From Shewanella denitrificans OS217 (GTDB lineage Bacteria; Pseudomonadota; Gammaproteobacteria; Enterobacterales; Shewanellaceae), in assembly GCF_000013765.1 (NCBI RefSeq), contig NC_007954.1, positions 3,906,001-3,970,000 on the forward strand: a DNA stretch of 64,000 nucleotides, given 5' to 3'. Shown here one piece after another: positions 17,928 through 27,560 of this stretch (its first letter is position 1; each line of letters opens with the position of its first letter). Below the pieces are notes generated by a model, which was not told where the DNA came from, did not search any database, and saw nothing but the letters and a program-made list of their open reading frames with translations. Both the position numbers and the translations under genes were made by a program.

Positions 17928-18242
17928 ATGCTAACGTTTTCTCAGACCGATAATTTGTCCCAGGCCCAAATTGAAGGGGCCATGACGATCCACAATGCTT
18001 TCGAACTCAAAGGCCAGTTAATGCAAGTACTTAATTTTTCGCATTCTTTAGAGCTGGATTTATCGACGGTCACTGAAATTGATGGGGCAGGATTACAGCT
18101 ACTTATTATGGCAAAGCAACAGCAAGCTCGTGCTCACCTAGAACTCACCCTAATTCATCACAGCGATGCGGTTGTGGAAGCGATGGAGTTAATGGGCTTA
18201 GTCAGTTGGTTTAATGACCCCGTGATCATGGCACGGCAATAG
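17928..18242 (+). CDS. STAS-domain protein (anti-sigma-antagonist type)
   Basis: About 104 residues in a single STAS domain: SQAQIEGAMTIHNAFELKGQ at the start, then LELDLSTVTEIDGAGLQLLI. In classical SpoIIAA the phosphorylated residue is a Ser at the position of the Gly in the DGAG loop here, so phospho-control is doubtful. ATG 17928 is used; the GTG at 17919 is closer to AAAAGG and could also serve. Its position between cheY and cheA is a recurrent feature of Shewanella che clusters; the role is unknown. Confidence 0.85.
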   Translation: MLTFSQTDNLSQAQIEGAMTIHNAFELKGQLMQVLNFSHSLELDLSTVTEIDGAGLQLLIMAKQQQARAHLELTLIHHSDAVVEAMELMGLVSWFNDPVIMARQ

Positions 18243-18285
18243 GTTCATCGAAGTTGGCTGTATTTGGGAATAATAGGGATATGAC

Positions 18286-20487
18286 ATGGATGAATTAGAA
18301 CAAGTCTTAGGTTTGTATATTTCAGAGAGTAGAGAGCTACTGGATGAGATGGAAACGCTATTACTCAATCTTGAAAATGAAGAAGATAAAAGTGAAAGCC
18401 TTAATGGCATCTTTCGCGCTGCTCATACCATCAAAGGATCGGCAGGGATTTTCTCACTGGATGAAGTGGTACATTTCACTCATGGGGTTGAGAGTTTACT
18501 GGATAAAATGCGCGACGGAAAAATTGCGCCTAACGCCGAACTGACGTCATTACTACTGGACTGCAAAGATCATATCAGCCAGCTTATCGATAATGTGGAG
18601 AATAAAGCCAGCCTCACTGAAGAAGCCTCATTAAATGGTAAAACCTTACTGCAAACACTGATCATAGTGGTGAAACAAGGCGGCACAGATGGTCCGCAAG
18701 ATGTTCCACCAGTCACGACAAATGTCGCCACGACTCAGCCAGTTGAACGAGTCAAGAGCCCTAAAGTGGAAAGTGATAATTGGCATATCTCGGTGCGCTA
18801 TCATGAAGACTCCTTCCGTTTCGGCATGGACCCCTTAGCCATACTGCGCTATTTAGCCACCTTAGGCACCATAGAAACCATTAAAACCTTGTTCCCAGCC
18901 ATGCCTGAAGCCCAATATATGGATCCTGAATCTTGCTATCTGGGCTATGAAATTAACTTTAAAAGCCAAGCTGATAAACAAGAAATTGAAGGGGCATTTG
19001 AATTTATTCGCGAAGATAGCCAAGTGCATATCCTGCCGCCCAGTAGCCGCGTCAGCGATTACATCAACTTAATTAAAGCTTTACCTGAAGAAGAGCTGCA
19101 ACTCGGGGAAATTCTGGTCAAATGTGGTTCGCTAACCCCCAATGAACTGGAATTTGCTCTGGGCTTGCAACGGGAGCTTAAAAGCCAATCCATAGATGTG
19201 CCCTTAGGCTCGATTGTGGTCAACAATGGCCTGACGCCGCAACCTGTGCTTGAATCTGCCATCGCAAAACAAAATCAAATTAGGGATGGTAAAAACAAAG
19301 AAAGCCAATCTGTTAGGGTCGATGCAGACAAGTTAGATCAGCTGATAAATCTGGTCGGTGAACTGGTCATTGCCGGCGCCAGCTCAAGCTTACATGCCCA
19401 CACCTCAGGTGACAGAAAATTGATCGAGTCCTTCTCCTTATTAACCCGTTTAATGGAAGAAGTCCGTGACGCCGCATTGCAACTGCGCATGGTGCAAATT
19501 GGCGGAACCTTTAGTCGTTTTCAACGTGTGGTGAGGGATGTGGCCAAAGAGTTAGGCAAAGACATAGAGCTTGTGATCACAGGCGCCGAAACTGAACTTG
19601 ATAAAACTGTGGTCGAGAAAATCAGCGATCCTTTAATGCATTTGGTGCGTAACTCTATGGATCATGGCATAGAGGCCCCAGATGTTCGCATGAACAAGCA
19701 AAAGTCTCCCAAAGGAAGGCTCTGTCTCAATGCTTACCATGATTCGGGCATGATAATCATAGAAGTGTCCGATGATGGCGCTGGCTTAAATCATGAACGC
19801 ATACTGCAAAAAGCCATAGAAAAAGGCCTAGTACAAGAAGGTGAACAGCTGGACATAAGCGAAATCAACAACCTCATTTTTGAACCCGGATTTTCTACCG
19901 CAGAGGCCGTCACTAACCTTTCGGGAAGAGGGGTAGGCATGGATGTGGTTAAACGTAACATTACTGCCCTGCGCGGCACTGTCGATGTGCAAAGTACCTT
20001 TGGTCAAGGGGCACTGTTTAGCATTCGATTGCCACTTACTCTCGCCATTATTGAGGGCTTCTTAGTGGAAATCGATACCTCCTCGTTCGTTATCCCCCTC
20101 AACATGGTGCTGGAATGTGTTGAACTCAGTGAATACAACTCGGAGATCGATCCTAATACCCAGCAGAGTTACATCAATCTGCGTGGTGAAGTACTGCCCT
20201 TTATTCGCTTAAGGCGCTTGTTCCACTTAGGTGGACAGACGCCAAAACGAGAGAATGTCATCGTCGTATCTTACCTAGGCAGCAAGGTGGGACTTGCTGT
20301 CGATAAACTAGTGGGAGAGTTCCAAACCGTCATCAAGCCGTTAGGTAATATTTTCAGTCACATTCAGGGAATTAGTGGCTCGACAGTATTAGGCAGCGGT
20401 GAAGTGGCATTGATTTTAGATGTACCCAACTTAGTCCAGAAAATATTGACAACAGAATCAGCCAAAGCCCTCTACAGCCAAGCTTGA
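18286..20487 (+). CDS. cheA: chemotaxis histidine kinase CheA with inserted module
   Basis: A 733-residue kinase. The Hpt domain (1-110) has His47 in FRAAHTIKGSAG. About residues 165-250 form a P2-like region. About residues 260-335 contain two repeats (LGEILVKCGSLTPNELEFAL and LGSIVVNNGLTPQPVLESAI) that resemble the N-terminal domain of type II secretion ATPases (MshEN). The P3 dimer helix starts at DADKLDQLINLVGELVIAG. The ATPase has an N-box (LMHLVRNSMDHGIE) and a G-box (NLSGRGVGMDVVKRN). The CheW-like domain occupies the C-terminal 130 residues. It transfers phosphate to CheY and CheB. The inserted module is unusual. Confidence 0.93.
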   Translation: MDELEQVLGLYISESRELLDEMETLLLNLENEEDKSESLNGIFRAAHTIKGSAGIFSLDEVVHFTHGVESLLDKMRDGKIAPNAELTSLLLDCKDHISQLIDNVENKASLTEEASLNGKTLLQTLIIVVKQGGTDGPQDVPPVTTNVATTQPVERVKSPKVESDNWHISVRYHEDSFRFGMDPLAILRYLATLGTIETIKTLFPAMPEAQYMDPESCYLGYEINFKSQADKQEIEGAFEFIREDSQVHILPPSSRVSDYINLIKALPEEELQLGEILVKCGSLTPNELEFALGLQRELKSQSIDVPLGSIVVNNGLTPQPVLESAIAKQNQIRDGKNKESQSVRVDADKLDQLINLVGELVIAGASSSLHAHTSGDRKLIESFSLLTRLMEEVRDAALQLRMVQIGGTFSRFQRVVRDVAKELGKDIELVITGAETELDKTVVEKISDPLMHLVRNSMDHGIEAPDVRMNKQKSPKGRLCLNAYHDSGMIIIEVSDDGAGLNHERILQKAIEKGLVQEGEQLDISEINNLIFEPGFSTAEAVTNLSGRGVGMDVVKRNITALRGTVDVQSTFGQGALFSIRLPLTLAIIEGFLVEIDTSSFVIPLNMVLECVELSEYNSEIDPNTQQSYINLRGEVLPFIRLRRLFHLGGQTPKRENVIVVSYLGSKVGLAVDKLVGEFQTVIKPLGNIFSHIQGISGSTVLGSGEVALILDVPNLVQKILTTESAKALYSQA

Positions 20488-20519
20488 TTTAGGATTTATT
20501 TACTTTAAGGAATATTCGG

Positions 20520-22151
20520 ATGTTTAATAATATGAAACTAAGCATGCGCCTCGGAGTGACCTTTGCGCTTCTCATTATCTTGATGCTGGTCATCATAGGG
20601 ATAGGCTTAAAAGAGCTCTCGGCCGTTAATAACATCACCCATCAAATTGTCACCGATGATTGGCGAAAAACTGTACTGGCTAACGACATCATCGATATTG
20701 CCAACAGCAATGCTAAGACTCGCTTAGAGCTGCTGCTCAACGATGATCCCGCGGATCAGAAGCGCCTACATGATTTATTGGCATCCAACAGGACTGGTAT
20801 AGATCAGAAAACCGCCGAGCTTGAAAGCATGATCAAGAGTGCTGAAGGCAAAACCAAACTGGCACACTTGAAAGAAGCTCGAGTAACCTTTCAAGGTGAA
20901 TTTTCTCAAATTAATGCCCTATTGGCGCAAGGTCAAAAAGAGGCGGCCATCACTAGCATGCTCGATAATGCCATGCCCAAACTCAATGACTATTTATCCT
21001 CTGCTAACGATTTGATCGCTTTTCAGGGTTCAATATTAGAAGGGTCTGCCGAGTTATCGAGGCTCAGTTATGAGGATGGCGTAATGGCCATGAGCATCAC
21101 AGGAGTGTTGGCATTTATTGTCGCCATAGGCGGTGCGTTCCTAGTCACTAAATCCATTACTCGCCAGCTCGGAGGCGAACCCAGCTATGTGACCGATGTG
21201 GTGAGCCGCATTGCTAACGGCGATTTGCAAATTAAAGTGGATGTAAAATCCAATGACACCAGCAGCATGTTATTTGCCGTCAATGCCATGGTGAATAAAT
21301 TGTCTGAAATTATTTCTAGTATACGCACCTCAGCCGATAACCTATCCAGTGCTTCGGAAGAAGTCTCAGCCACAGCCCAAAGCATGAGCCAAGGTGCCAG
21401 TGAGCAAGCGGCGAGTGTTGAAGAAACCTCTGCATCTATTGAGCAGATGTCTGCCTCCATTAGCCAGAACACCGAGAATGCCAAGGTCACTGACGGCATG
21501 TCATCAAAAGCCGCTAAGGAAGCCGATGAAGGAGGTAAAGCGGTACAGCAGACCGTGGCGGCGATGAAGTCTATCGCTGATAAAATCAGCATTATTGACG
21601 ACATTGCCTATCAAACCAACTTGTTAGCCCTAAATGCCGCGATTGAAGCCGCCAGAGCGGGTGAGCATGGTAAAGGCTTTGCCGTGGTCGCAGCTGAAGT
21701 AAGAAAACTTGCCGAACGTAGTCAAGTGGCGGCACAAGAAATTGGCGGCGTAGCCAGCAACAGCGTAGGGCTGGCAGAGAAAGCGGGGAAATTGTTGGAT
21801 GAAATTGTGCCTTCAATTAAAAAAACCGCCGATCTCGTGCAAGAAATCAGTGCAGCCTCCGAAGAGCAATCCTCGGGAGCCGCGCAGATCAACACGGCCA
21901 TGGAGCAGCTCAGCCAAATCACTCAGCAAAGCGCCTCAGCATCAGAGGAATTAGCCGCGACTGCGGAAGAAATGAGCAGCCAAGCCGAGTTATTGCAAGA
22001 TGTGATCAGCTTCTTCAAAGTTGGTACGCCAGAGCGTCAACAGAACCTGCAAACTAAAGTCGTTAAAAATAGCGCTTATGCAGAAACACCAAGCCGCCGC
22101 AATAAATCCAAAACTGCAGTCAGCAACGAGCATGATTTCGTTCGATTCTAG
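20520..22151 (+). CDS. methyl-accepting chemotaxis protein with 4HB sensor
   Basis: A 543-residue transducer. TM1 at about residues 10-32, a periplasmic four-helix-bundle type domain at about 35-185, TM2 at about 190-210, HAMP (TKSITRQLGGEP onward) and a long MCP signalling domain. The last has the tip DIAYQTNLLALNAAIEAARA and GKGFAVVAAEVRKLAERSQ. Methylation-helix motifs (SEEVSATAQSMSQGASEQAA) flank the tip. There is no C-terminal xWxxF pentapeptide for CheR/CheB tethering. The ligand is unknown. It sits between cheA and cheW. Confidence 0.93.
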   Translation: MFNNMKLSMRLGVTFALLIILMLVIIGIGLKELSAVNNITHQIVTDDWRKTVLANDIIDIANSNAKTRLELLLNDDPADQKRLHDLLASNRTGIDQKTAELESMIKSAEGKTKLAHLKEARVTFQGEFSQINALLAQGQKEAAITSMLDNAMPKLNDYLSSANDLIAFQGSILEGSAELSRLSYEDGVMAMSITGVLAFIVAIGGAFLVTKSITRQLGGEPSYVTDVVSRIANGDLQIKVDVKSNDTSSMLFAVNAMVNKLSEIISSIRTSADNLSSASEEVSATAQSMSQGASEQAASVEETSASIEQMSASISQNTENAKVTDGMSSKAAKEADEGGKAVQQTVAAMKSIADKISIIDDIAYQTNLLALNAAIEAARAGEHGKGFAVVAAEVRKLAERSQVAAQEIGGVASNSVGLAEKAGKLLDEIVPSIKKTADLVQEISAASEEQSSGAAQINTAMEQLSQITQQSASASEELAATAEEMSSQAELLQDVISFFKVGTPERQQNLQTKVVKNSAYAETPSRRNKSKTAVSNEHDFVRF

Positions 22152-22160
22152 GAGGCTGAG

Positions 22161-22724
22161 ATGAATTTACCCAATAAGCGGGCATCGCAGCCGGCGGAAC
22201 ATCAGAGTAGCGATGAGGATAAACAGTATTTAACCTTTATGCTCAAAGACGCCATGTACGCCATTGGCATATTGCATATCAAAGAAATTTTGGAGTACAG
22301 CAATGTAACCCCTGTGCCCATGATGCCAAACTTTATTAAGGGGGTGATTAACCTGCGCGGTGCTGTGGTGCCTGTTATCGACCTCTCCGCCCGCTTTGGC
22401 TGCAATCAAAGCAGCATAGTGAAGCGCACTTGCATCGTTATCATCGAAGTATTGAATGAAGAAGGCATGCAAGACATTGGTGTGGTGGTAGATGCGGTCT
22501 CTGAAGTCATTGAAATAAGCCGAAGTAATATCGAGCCCGCGCCCGCTTTCGGGGCTCAAATTCGCGCCGATTTTATTCAAGGAATGGGTAAGATCAATGG
22601 CGACTTTGTCATTATTTTGCAAGTCGATAAGGTGTTGTCGGTTGAGGAAATGTCTATGGTGAGCAACCTCGCCCAAGGTCAGGGCCATGGACAGAAAACC
22701 GTTGCAGAACAAAGAACCAACTAG
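22161..22724 (+). CDS. cheW: chemotaxis coupling protein CheW
   Basis: A 187-residue CheW domain protein with a 25-residue N-terminal extension and a short basic tail. Core marks: YLTFMLKDAMYAIGILHIKE, VTPVPMMPNFIKGVINLRGA and VVPVIDLSARFG. It bridges the MCP tip and CheA. An AGGAGG ribosome site lies just before the ATG and overlaps the end of the MCP gene, so the two are closely coupled. Confidence 0.93.
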   Translation: MNLPNKRASQPAEHQSSDEDKQYLTFMLKDAMYAIGILHIKEILEYSNVTPVPMMPNFIKGVINLRGAVVPVIDLSARFGCNQSSIVKRTCIVIIEVLNEEGMQDIGVVVDAVSEVIEISRSNIEPAPAFGAQIRADFIQGMGKINGDFVIILQVDKVLSVEEMSMVSNLAQGQGHGQKTVAEQRTN

Positions 22725-22803
22725 TGTAACTTAGCCAAGGCCGACAAGTGTACAGGTTGGCCTAACTCGAAACTTTATGCTTGTAAGCTCTGAGAGTGTC
22801 TAT

Positions 22804-23604
22804 ATGGAAGTGTTAAATCTCAGTGATAAAGAGTTTTCCTTATTTCAAAACATGATCTATGACATCGCAGGAATTAATCTGTCCGCAAACAAGAAAGCCC
22901 TTGTCAGCAGTCGATTAGCCAAAAGAGTGAAACATTATGGACTGAGAAGCTACAGCCAATATTTTGAATTACTCAAATCTAAATTGCATAACGAGCATCA
23001 AATTGCCATCGATTTACTCACCACTCATGAGACCTTCTTCTTTCGGGAACCTAAACATTTCGAGTTCCTGCGAGATAGAATTATCCCCAACTGGAACCAA
23101 AGTAGCCACAAGGTGTGGAGTGCGGCGAGTTCCTCAGGCGAGGAAGCTTATACCTTAGCCATGATATTAGCCGCACATGCCAACAACAAGAATTGGGAAA
23201 TTGTGGGTACAGATATCAGCACACAAATTCTAGAGCGTGCTCGAAGCGGCCACTATGCCATTGAGCGAGCAGACAATATTCCTAAGCAATATTTATCAAA
23301 ATATTGCCTCAAAGGCATAGGTCAACAACAAGGTACCTTTATTATCGCCCCTGAGATCCGCAAGCAAGTGCAGTTTATTCACGCCAATTTGAAAGATAAT
23401 TTAGGTCATCTTGGCAGTTTCGATGTGATTTTTCTTAGAAATGTACTGATTTACTTTGATGTCAAAACCAAGCAGCAGGTGGTCAGCCAACTGTTGAAAC
23501 AACTCAAACCCAACGGCTACTTTATCGTTGGCCACTCAGAAAGTCTTAACGGCGTTGTGGACAATCTTAGAGCCGTTGTCCCCTCCGTGTATCAAAAGCT
23601 ATGA
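22804..23604 (+). CDS. cheR: chemotaxis methyltransferase CheR
   Basis: About 266 residues. The all-alpha N-terminal domain (LSDKEFSLFQNMIYDIAGIN) is followed by the SAM-dependent domain with VWSAASSSGEEAYTLAMIL, IVGTDISTQILERA, FDVIFLRNVLIYFD and GYFIVGHSESLNG. It methylates Glu residues of the MCP. I chose the ATG at 22804, 8 nt after GAGAG; the ORF can be extended to 22777. Its stop overlaps the cheD start (ATGA). Confidence 0.94.
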   Translation: MEVLNLSDKEFSLFQNMIYDIAGINLSANKKALVSSRLAKRVKHYGLRSYSQYFELLKSKLHNEHQIAIDLLTTHETFFFREPKHFEFLRDRIIPNWNQSSHKVWSAASSSGEEAYTLAMILAAHANNKNWEIVGTDISTQILERARSGHYAIERADNIPKQYLSKYCLKGIGQQQGTFIIAPEIRKQVQFIHANLKDNLGHLGSFDVIFLRNVLIYFDVKTKQQVVSQLLKQLKPNGYFIVGHSESLNGVVDNLRAVVPSVYQKL

Positions 23605-24113
23605 ATACTGTGTTAGATACACACATATTCAAACAGATCACCCTCCAGCCCGGGGAATTTCATTTTGCCCAAGGAAAAATCAGAATAAACACATTATTAG
23701 GCTCTTGTGTTGCCATTACCTTATGGCACCCCGATAAACATCTTGGGGGTATGTGTCATTATATGCTGCCAAAAAGCAGCCAGACCCAGCGTTTAGAACC
23801 AGGTTTCTTTGCCGATGGTGCTATGAAGTTATTCCTTGATGCCATTAAACTGCACCACACCCAGCCAGAGGATTATCACGTCAAACTTTTTGGTGGTAGT
23901 AACATGTTTCGTCAGCTCAATAGTCATCATCATTTCCTCAATGTAGCGGAGAAAAATATTGCCGCTGGACTAAAATTACTAAAACAAAACGGTTTTCACA
24001 TTCAGAATATGGATTTAGGCGGTGCTGTTCACAGGCAAGTTTACTTAGAGCTATGGAATGGGGATGTCTGGGTAAAATATGGTGGGATTGAGACTGCTAG
24101 AGACACATTATGA
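23601..24113 (+). CDS. cheD: chemoreceptor glutamine deamidase CheD
   Basis: A 170-residue protein. The catalytic Cys is in INTLLGSCVAITLWHP and the His in GGMCHYMLP; VKLFGGSNMF follows. It deamidates Gln to Glu in MCPs and can modulate CheC in other bacteria (no cheC is seen here). Starts in an ATGA overlap with cheR and ends in one with cheB, so cheRDB are translationally coupled. Confidence 0.94.
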   Translation: MNTVLDTHIFKQITLQPGEFHFAQGKIRINTLLGSCVAITLWHPDKHLGGMCHYMLPKSSQTQRLEPGFFADGAMKLFLDAIKLHHTQPEDYHVKLFGGSNMFRQLNSHHHFLNVAEKNIAAGLKLLKQNGFHIQNMDLGGAVHRQVYLELWNGDVWVKYGGIETARDTL

Positions 24114-25186
24114 CAAAAATTAAGGTGATGATAGTCGATGACTCCGCCATCGTCAGGCAAGTGATGCAAGCCATACTCAATAAAGACCCAGGTATTGAGG
24201 TGATTAGCGCAGTGGCAGATCCCATATTCGCCATGAATCGTATGGCAATCCAATGGCCCGATGTCATAGTGCTGGACATAGAGATGCCGCGAATGGATGG
24301 GGTGACCTTCTTAAGAAAAATCATGGCAGAGCGGCCAACCCCTGTGGTAATTTGCTCAACCTTAACCGACAAAGGCGCCGAGACCACAATGCAGGCCTTG
24401 TCTGCTGGTGCGGTAAGCATAGTCACTAAGCCAAAAATCGGTTTGAAAGACTTTATTCAAGATGCAGCCAGTGATATCACTAATGCCGTCAAAGCCGCGG
24501 CCAAAGCCAATATGAGCAATATTCGCGCCCCAAAAGCCGCCGTGAAAGTACGTGAAAAAAATGGCGTCGAAAGCCTTATCCCCTGCGGCGCCAGTGCCAT
24601 GTCTAAAACCACGGAGCATGTGGTTGCCATTGGTACCTCAACCGGCGGCACCCAAGCGTTAGAATTTCTGCTTAAAGCCCTGCCAACCAATGCGCCGGGT
24701 ATTGTCGTAGTGCAACATATGCCGGAGAAATTTACCGCCTCTTTTGCCGAGCGCCTCGATTCCATCTGTGACATTCGCGTCAGTGAAGCCCGTCATAACG
24801 ACAGAGTGCTCCCAGGGCATGCGTTAATTGCCCCCGGTGGAAAACACATGATGCTCAAACGCAGTGGTGCTCAGTACTTGGTTGAAATTATCGATGGGCC
24901 TCTGGTCAATCGCCATAAACCTTCGGTGGATGTGCTGTTTCGCTCCACCGCAAAATGCGCCGGAAAAAATGCCGTCGGTTTTATCTTGACCGGCATGGGC
25001 GATGATGGGGCTCGGGGCCTTAAAGACATGTTGGATGCTGGCGCACCGACCATAGCGCAAGATGAAAAATCCTGCGTGGTGTTTGGCATGCCAAAGGAAG
25101 CCATCGCCCTTGGGGCGGCCGGTAAAATTCTACCTTTAGCCCAAATTCCTCAAGAAATCATGCGTTATGCTCACCTAAAAGATTAA
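24110..25186 (+). CDS. cheB: chemotaxis methylesterase CheB
   Basis: A 358-residue protein. The receiver domain (1-125) has acceptor Asp56 (VIVLDIEMPRMDG). After a basic linker comes the methylesterase domain with the triad Ser in IGTSTGGTQALE, His in VVVQHMPEKFT and Asp in LTGMGDDGARG. It removes methyl groups from MCPs and may deamidate them. Last gene of the che operon; a convergent ppiB follows after 22 bp. No cheZ is present, so CheY-P removal must depend on another factor. Confidence 0.95.
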   Translation: MTKIKVMIVDDSAIVRQVMQAILNKDPGIEVISAVADPIFAMNRMAIQWPDVIVLDIEMPRMDGVTFLRKIMAERPTPVVICSTLTDKGAETTMQALSAGAVSIVTKPKIGLKDFIQDAASDITNAVKAAAKANMSNIRAPKAAVKVREKNGVESLIPCGASAMSKTTEHVVAIGTSTGGTQALEFLLKALPTNAPGIVVVQHMPEKFTASFAERLDSICDIRVSEARHNDRVLPGHALIAPGGKHMMLKRSGAQYLVEIIDGPLVNRHKPSVDVLFRSTAKCAGKNAVGFILTGMGDDGARGLKDMLDAGAPTIAQDEKSCVVFGMPKEAIALGAAGKILPLAQIPQEIMRYAHLKD

Positions 25187-25208
25187 TTCCTAAGCATATG
25201 GAAATTAG

Positions 25209-25703
25209 TTAATCCGTCACTGTGACTTTTTCGATGATGATGGCTTTCACTGGCACATCATCATGATCGCCTTTAGTGGTGGTTTTTACCTTTTCTATCT
25301 GCTTAATGATGTCCATACCCGCACTCACCTTGCCAAAGACGGCATAGCCCCAACCTGCATTTGTGCTTGCCACATGGTCTAGAAAATCATTATTGCCCAC
25401 ATTAATAAAAAACTGCCCAGTCGCTGAATGAGGCGCATCGGTGCGAGCCATCGCAATAGTGCCCATCACATTACTCAAGCCTTTATTGGCCTCATTGACT
25501 ATGGGGTCATGGGTGGGTTTCTCATCCATATTTTCAGTAAAACCACCCCCTTGGATCATAAAGCCTTTAATGACTCGATGAAAAATGGTGCCCTCATAAA
25601 ATCCTTCTTTACAATATCTTAAAAAATTTTTTGAACTCACAGGGGCTCGCGTCATATCTAGCTCTATGCTGATATCGCCAAGATTGGTGCTAAAAACGAT
25701 CAT
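25209..25703 (-). CDS. ppiB: cyclophilin-type peptidyl-prolyl isomerase
   Basis: A 164-residue cytoplasmic cyclophilin without signal peptide. Active-site marks: FHRVIKGFMIQGGG (catalytic Arg), GTIAMARTDAPHSATGQFFI and GWGYAVFGKVSAGMD. Length is as for E. coli PpiB. It accelerates proline isomerisation during folding. GGAAT-type RBS precedes the ATG. Convergent with cheB. Confidence 0.94.
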   Translation of the reverse strand: MIVFSTNLGDISIELDMTRAPVSSKNFLRYCKEGFYEGTIFHRVIKGFMIQGGGFTENMDEKPTHDPIVNEANKGLSNVMGTIAMARTDAPHSATGQFFINVGNNDFLDHVASTNAGWGYAVFGKVSAGMDIIKQIEKVKTTTKGDHDDVPVKAIIIEKVTVTD

Positions 25704-25856
25704 AATTATTCCTTAATGTCTCTCGATAATGTATCTCGATTGCGCCTAAGCATTAAAGCGAAAGACTAAAAAAACCGCGCTATGCACGGCTTGAAGTGAA
25801 CATTAAGCTCACCGACTTAAAAAAGTATATTAGCATTGACTCGCTAATGTATTAAC

Positions 25857-27407
25857 CTAAACCACATCGCCCATCCAGCGCTTTAGCAGCGGCGACATGA
25901 TGAAGGTCAACAAGGCGCCTCCCAAGGCAATCCACATTATGTCTTGGTAGAGTAAGCTGAAACTTTGATGCGAAGTGATGCCTGCTATATCCATGCTCGC
26001 TTGACCTGCAAGCAAGGCGGCGATGAATTCAGCAATCGCAGAGCCAAGAAACCATAATCCCATCATAAGGCCAACTATTTTTGGCGCGGATAATTTAGTG
26101 ATCATTGAAAGCCCTATGGGGGAGATGCATAATTCCCCCGTAGTGTGCAGCAAGTAAGCCAGCACTAACCAACCTAAGGCCACTTGCTCACTACCTTCTG
26201 CGAAATACAAGCCAACCACCAAGGCCAAAAAGCCCAAGCCCACTTGCAATAGCCCTAGCGAGAATTTCATCGGCGTACTTGGGCAGTAATTATGCTTCGC
26301 TAGCCATTGCCATAACTTGGCAAAAACTGGCGCTAACATAATGATAAAAATGGCGTTAAGTGATTGCAGCATGGGCGCGGGTATCGTCAGCCCAAAAACG
26401 AGCCTATCAGTTAACCTATCGGCAAACAGGTTCATCGAACTCCCCGACTGCAAGAAACACAAGAAAAACACGGTCGACATCATGATGAGGCTGACGGCGG
26501 CATAGAGTTTTTGTTTAACTTCAGATGACACTTCATTGAGGCAATACCATACAAGCCACAGACCAATAGCCACAAATGCCAGCCCCAATACTCCTGCCAC
26601 CAGCTGATGATTACCGATAAGCAGCATAACAACCGCCACCAAACCTAGGCTGCCCAGATAAATCAGCTTCTCTCGGCTAATGCTAAACCACACAGGCTCA
26701 GTTAACTTAGCTTCATTCGGTGCATCGGCAACCCCAAGCAGGTGCTTATGCCCACGCAGGAACACCACCAGCCCGAGTAGCATGCCAAAACCCGCCAAAC
26801 CAAAGCCATAAGCCCAGCCGTAGGTGACGCCCACATAGCCGCATATTATCGCCGCCAAGGCTGAACCTAAATTAATCCCCATATAAAACAAGGTAAAACC
26901 CGCATCTTTTCTAGGGTCATTCACTTGATACAGCTTACCCACTATGCTGGAAATATTAGGCTTTAAAAAACCCACCCCGACGATAATAAATGACAAAGAC
27001 AGGTAAAATGCCGTCAACCCTGTGCTCGAAACACGTTCGCCCGACTCGTTGATATAAGCAGCGCTGCCTTCAAATGTCATTCCCAAATGGCCAAAACACA
27101 ACAAGACAGCGCCCAAGACTACAGCCCGCTTTGCACCTAAATATCGATCAGCCAATACGCCACCCACTAAGGGCAAGGCGTAAACTAAAGCAAAGTAGTT
27201 ACCAAAGATGCTGGCAGCCTCTTGGTCACTAAACAAGAAATGCTCTGTCAGATAAAAAATCAGCAAGGCCTTTAGGCCATAGAAGCTAAATCGCTCCCAC
27301 ATCTCAGTAAAAAAGCACACGTATAAGCCCTTTGGGTGTACTTGATTAGTCTCTTTCTCGTTATTAGTCACATCCAAGCTATTTTCCACAGCAGCGCTAT
27401 TGTCCAT
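25857..27407 (-). CDS. POT-family proton-dependent oligopeptide transporter
   Basis: A 516-residue membrane protein with about 14 transmembrane helices. POT signatures: the ExxER-type motif EMWERFSFYGLKALLIFYLT in TM1, FGNYFALVYALPLVGGVLAD, and GVGFLKPNISSIVGKLY. It imports di- and tripeptides with protons (DtpA-like). It lies back to back with a CadC-like regulator, which may control it; this is an inference from position. Confidence 0.91.
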   Translation of the reverse strand: MDNSAAVENSLDVTNNEKETNQVHPKGLYVCFFTEMWERFSFYGLKALLIFYLTEHFLFSDQEAASIFGNYFALVYALPLVGGVLADRYLGAKRAVVLGAVLLCFGHLGMTFEGSAAYINESGERVSSTGLTAFYLSLSFIIVGVGFLKPNISSIVGKLYQVNDPRKDAGFTLFYMGINLGSALAAIICGYVGVTYGWAYGFGLAGFGMLLGLVVFLRGHKHLLGVADAPNEAKLTEPVWFSISREKLIYLGSLGLVAVVMLLIGNHQLVAGVLGLAFVAIGLWLVWYCLNEVSSEVKQKLYAAVSLIMMSTVFFLCFLQSGSSMNLFADRLTDRLVFGLTIPAPMLQSLNAIFIIMLAPVFAKLWQWLAKHNYCPSTPMKFSLGLLQVGLGFLALVVGLYFAEGSEQVALGWLVLAYLLHTTGELCISPIGLSMITKLSAPKIVGLMMGLWFLGSAIAEFIAALLAGQASMDIAGITSHQSFSLLYQDIMWIALGGALLTFIMSPLLKRWMGDVV

Positions 27408-27560
27408 GATGTTCTCATTGTTAGTTTTATGCTTGCCTTAAGCTAACCCCTTGTCTTGTAAAAGACTTGAAGCTTAGGTGAACCCTAGTGGAATATTCGG
27501 TGAAGCTGGGTGAAGGGGATTGCTAAAGGGTGAAAGCGAGGTAAAGTAAGGGGTAACTCA

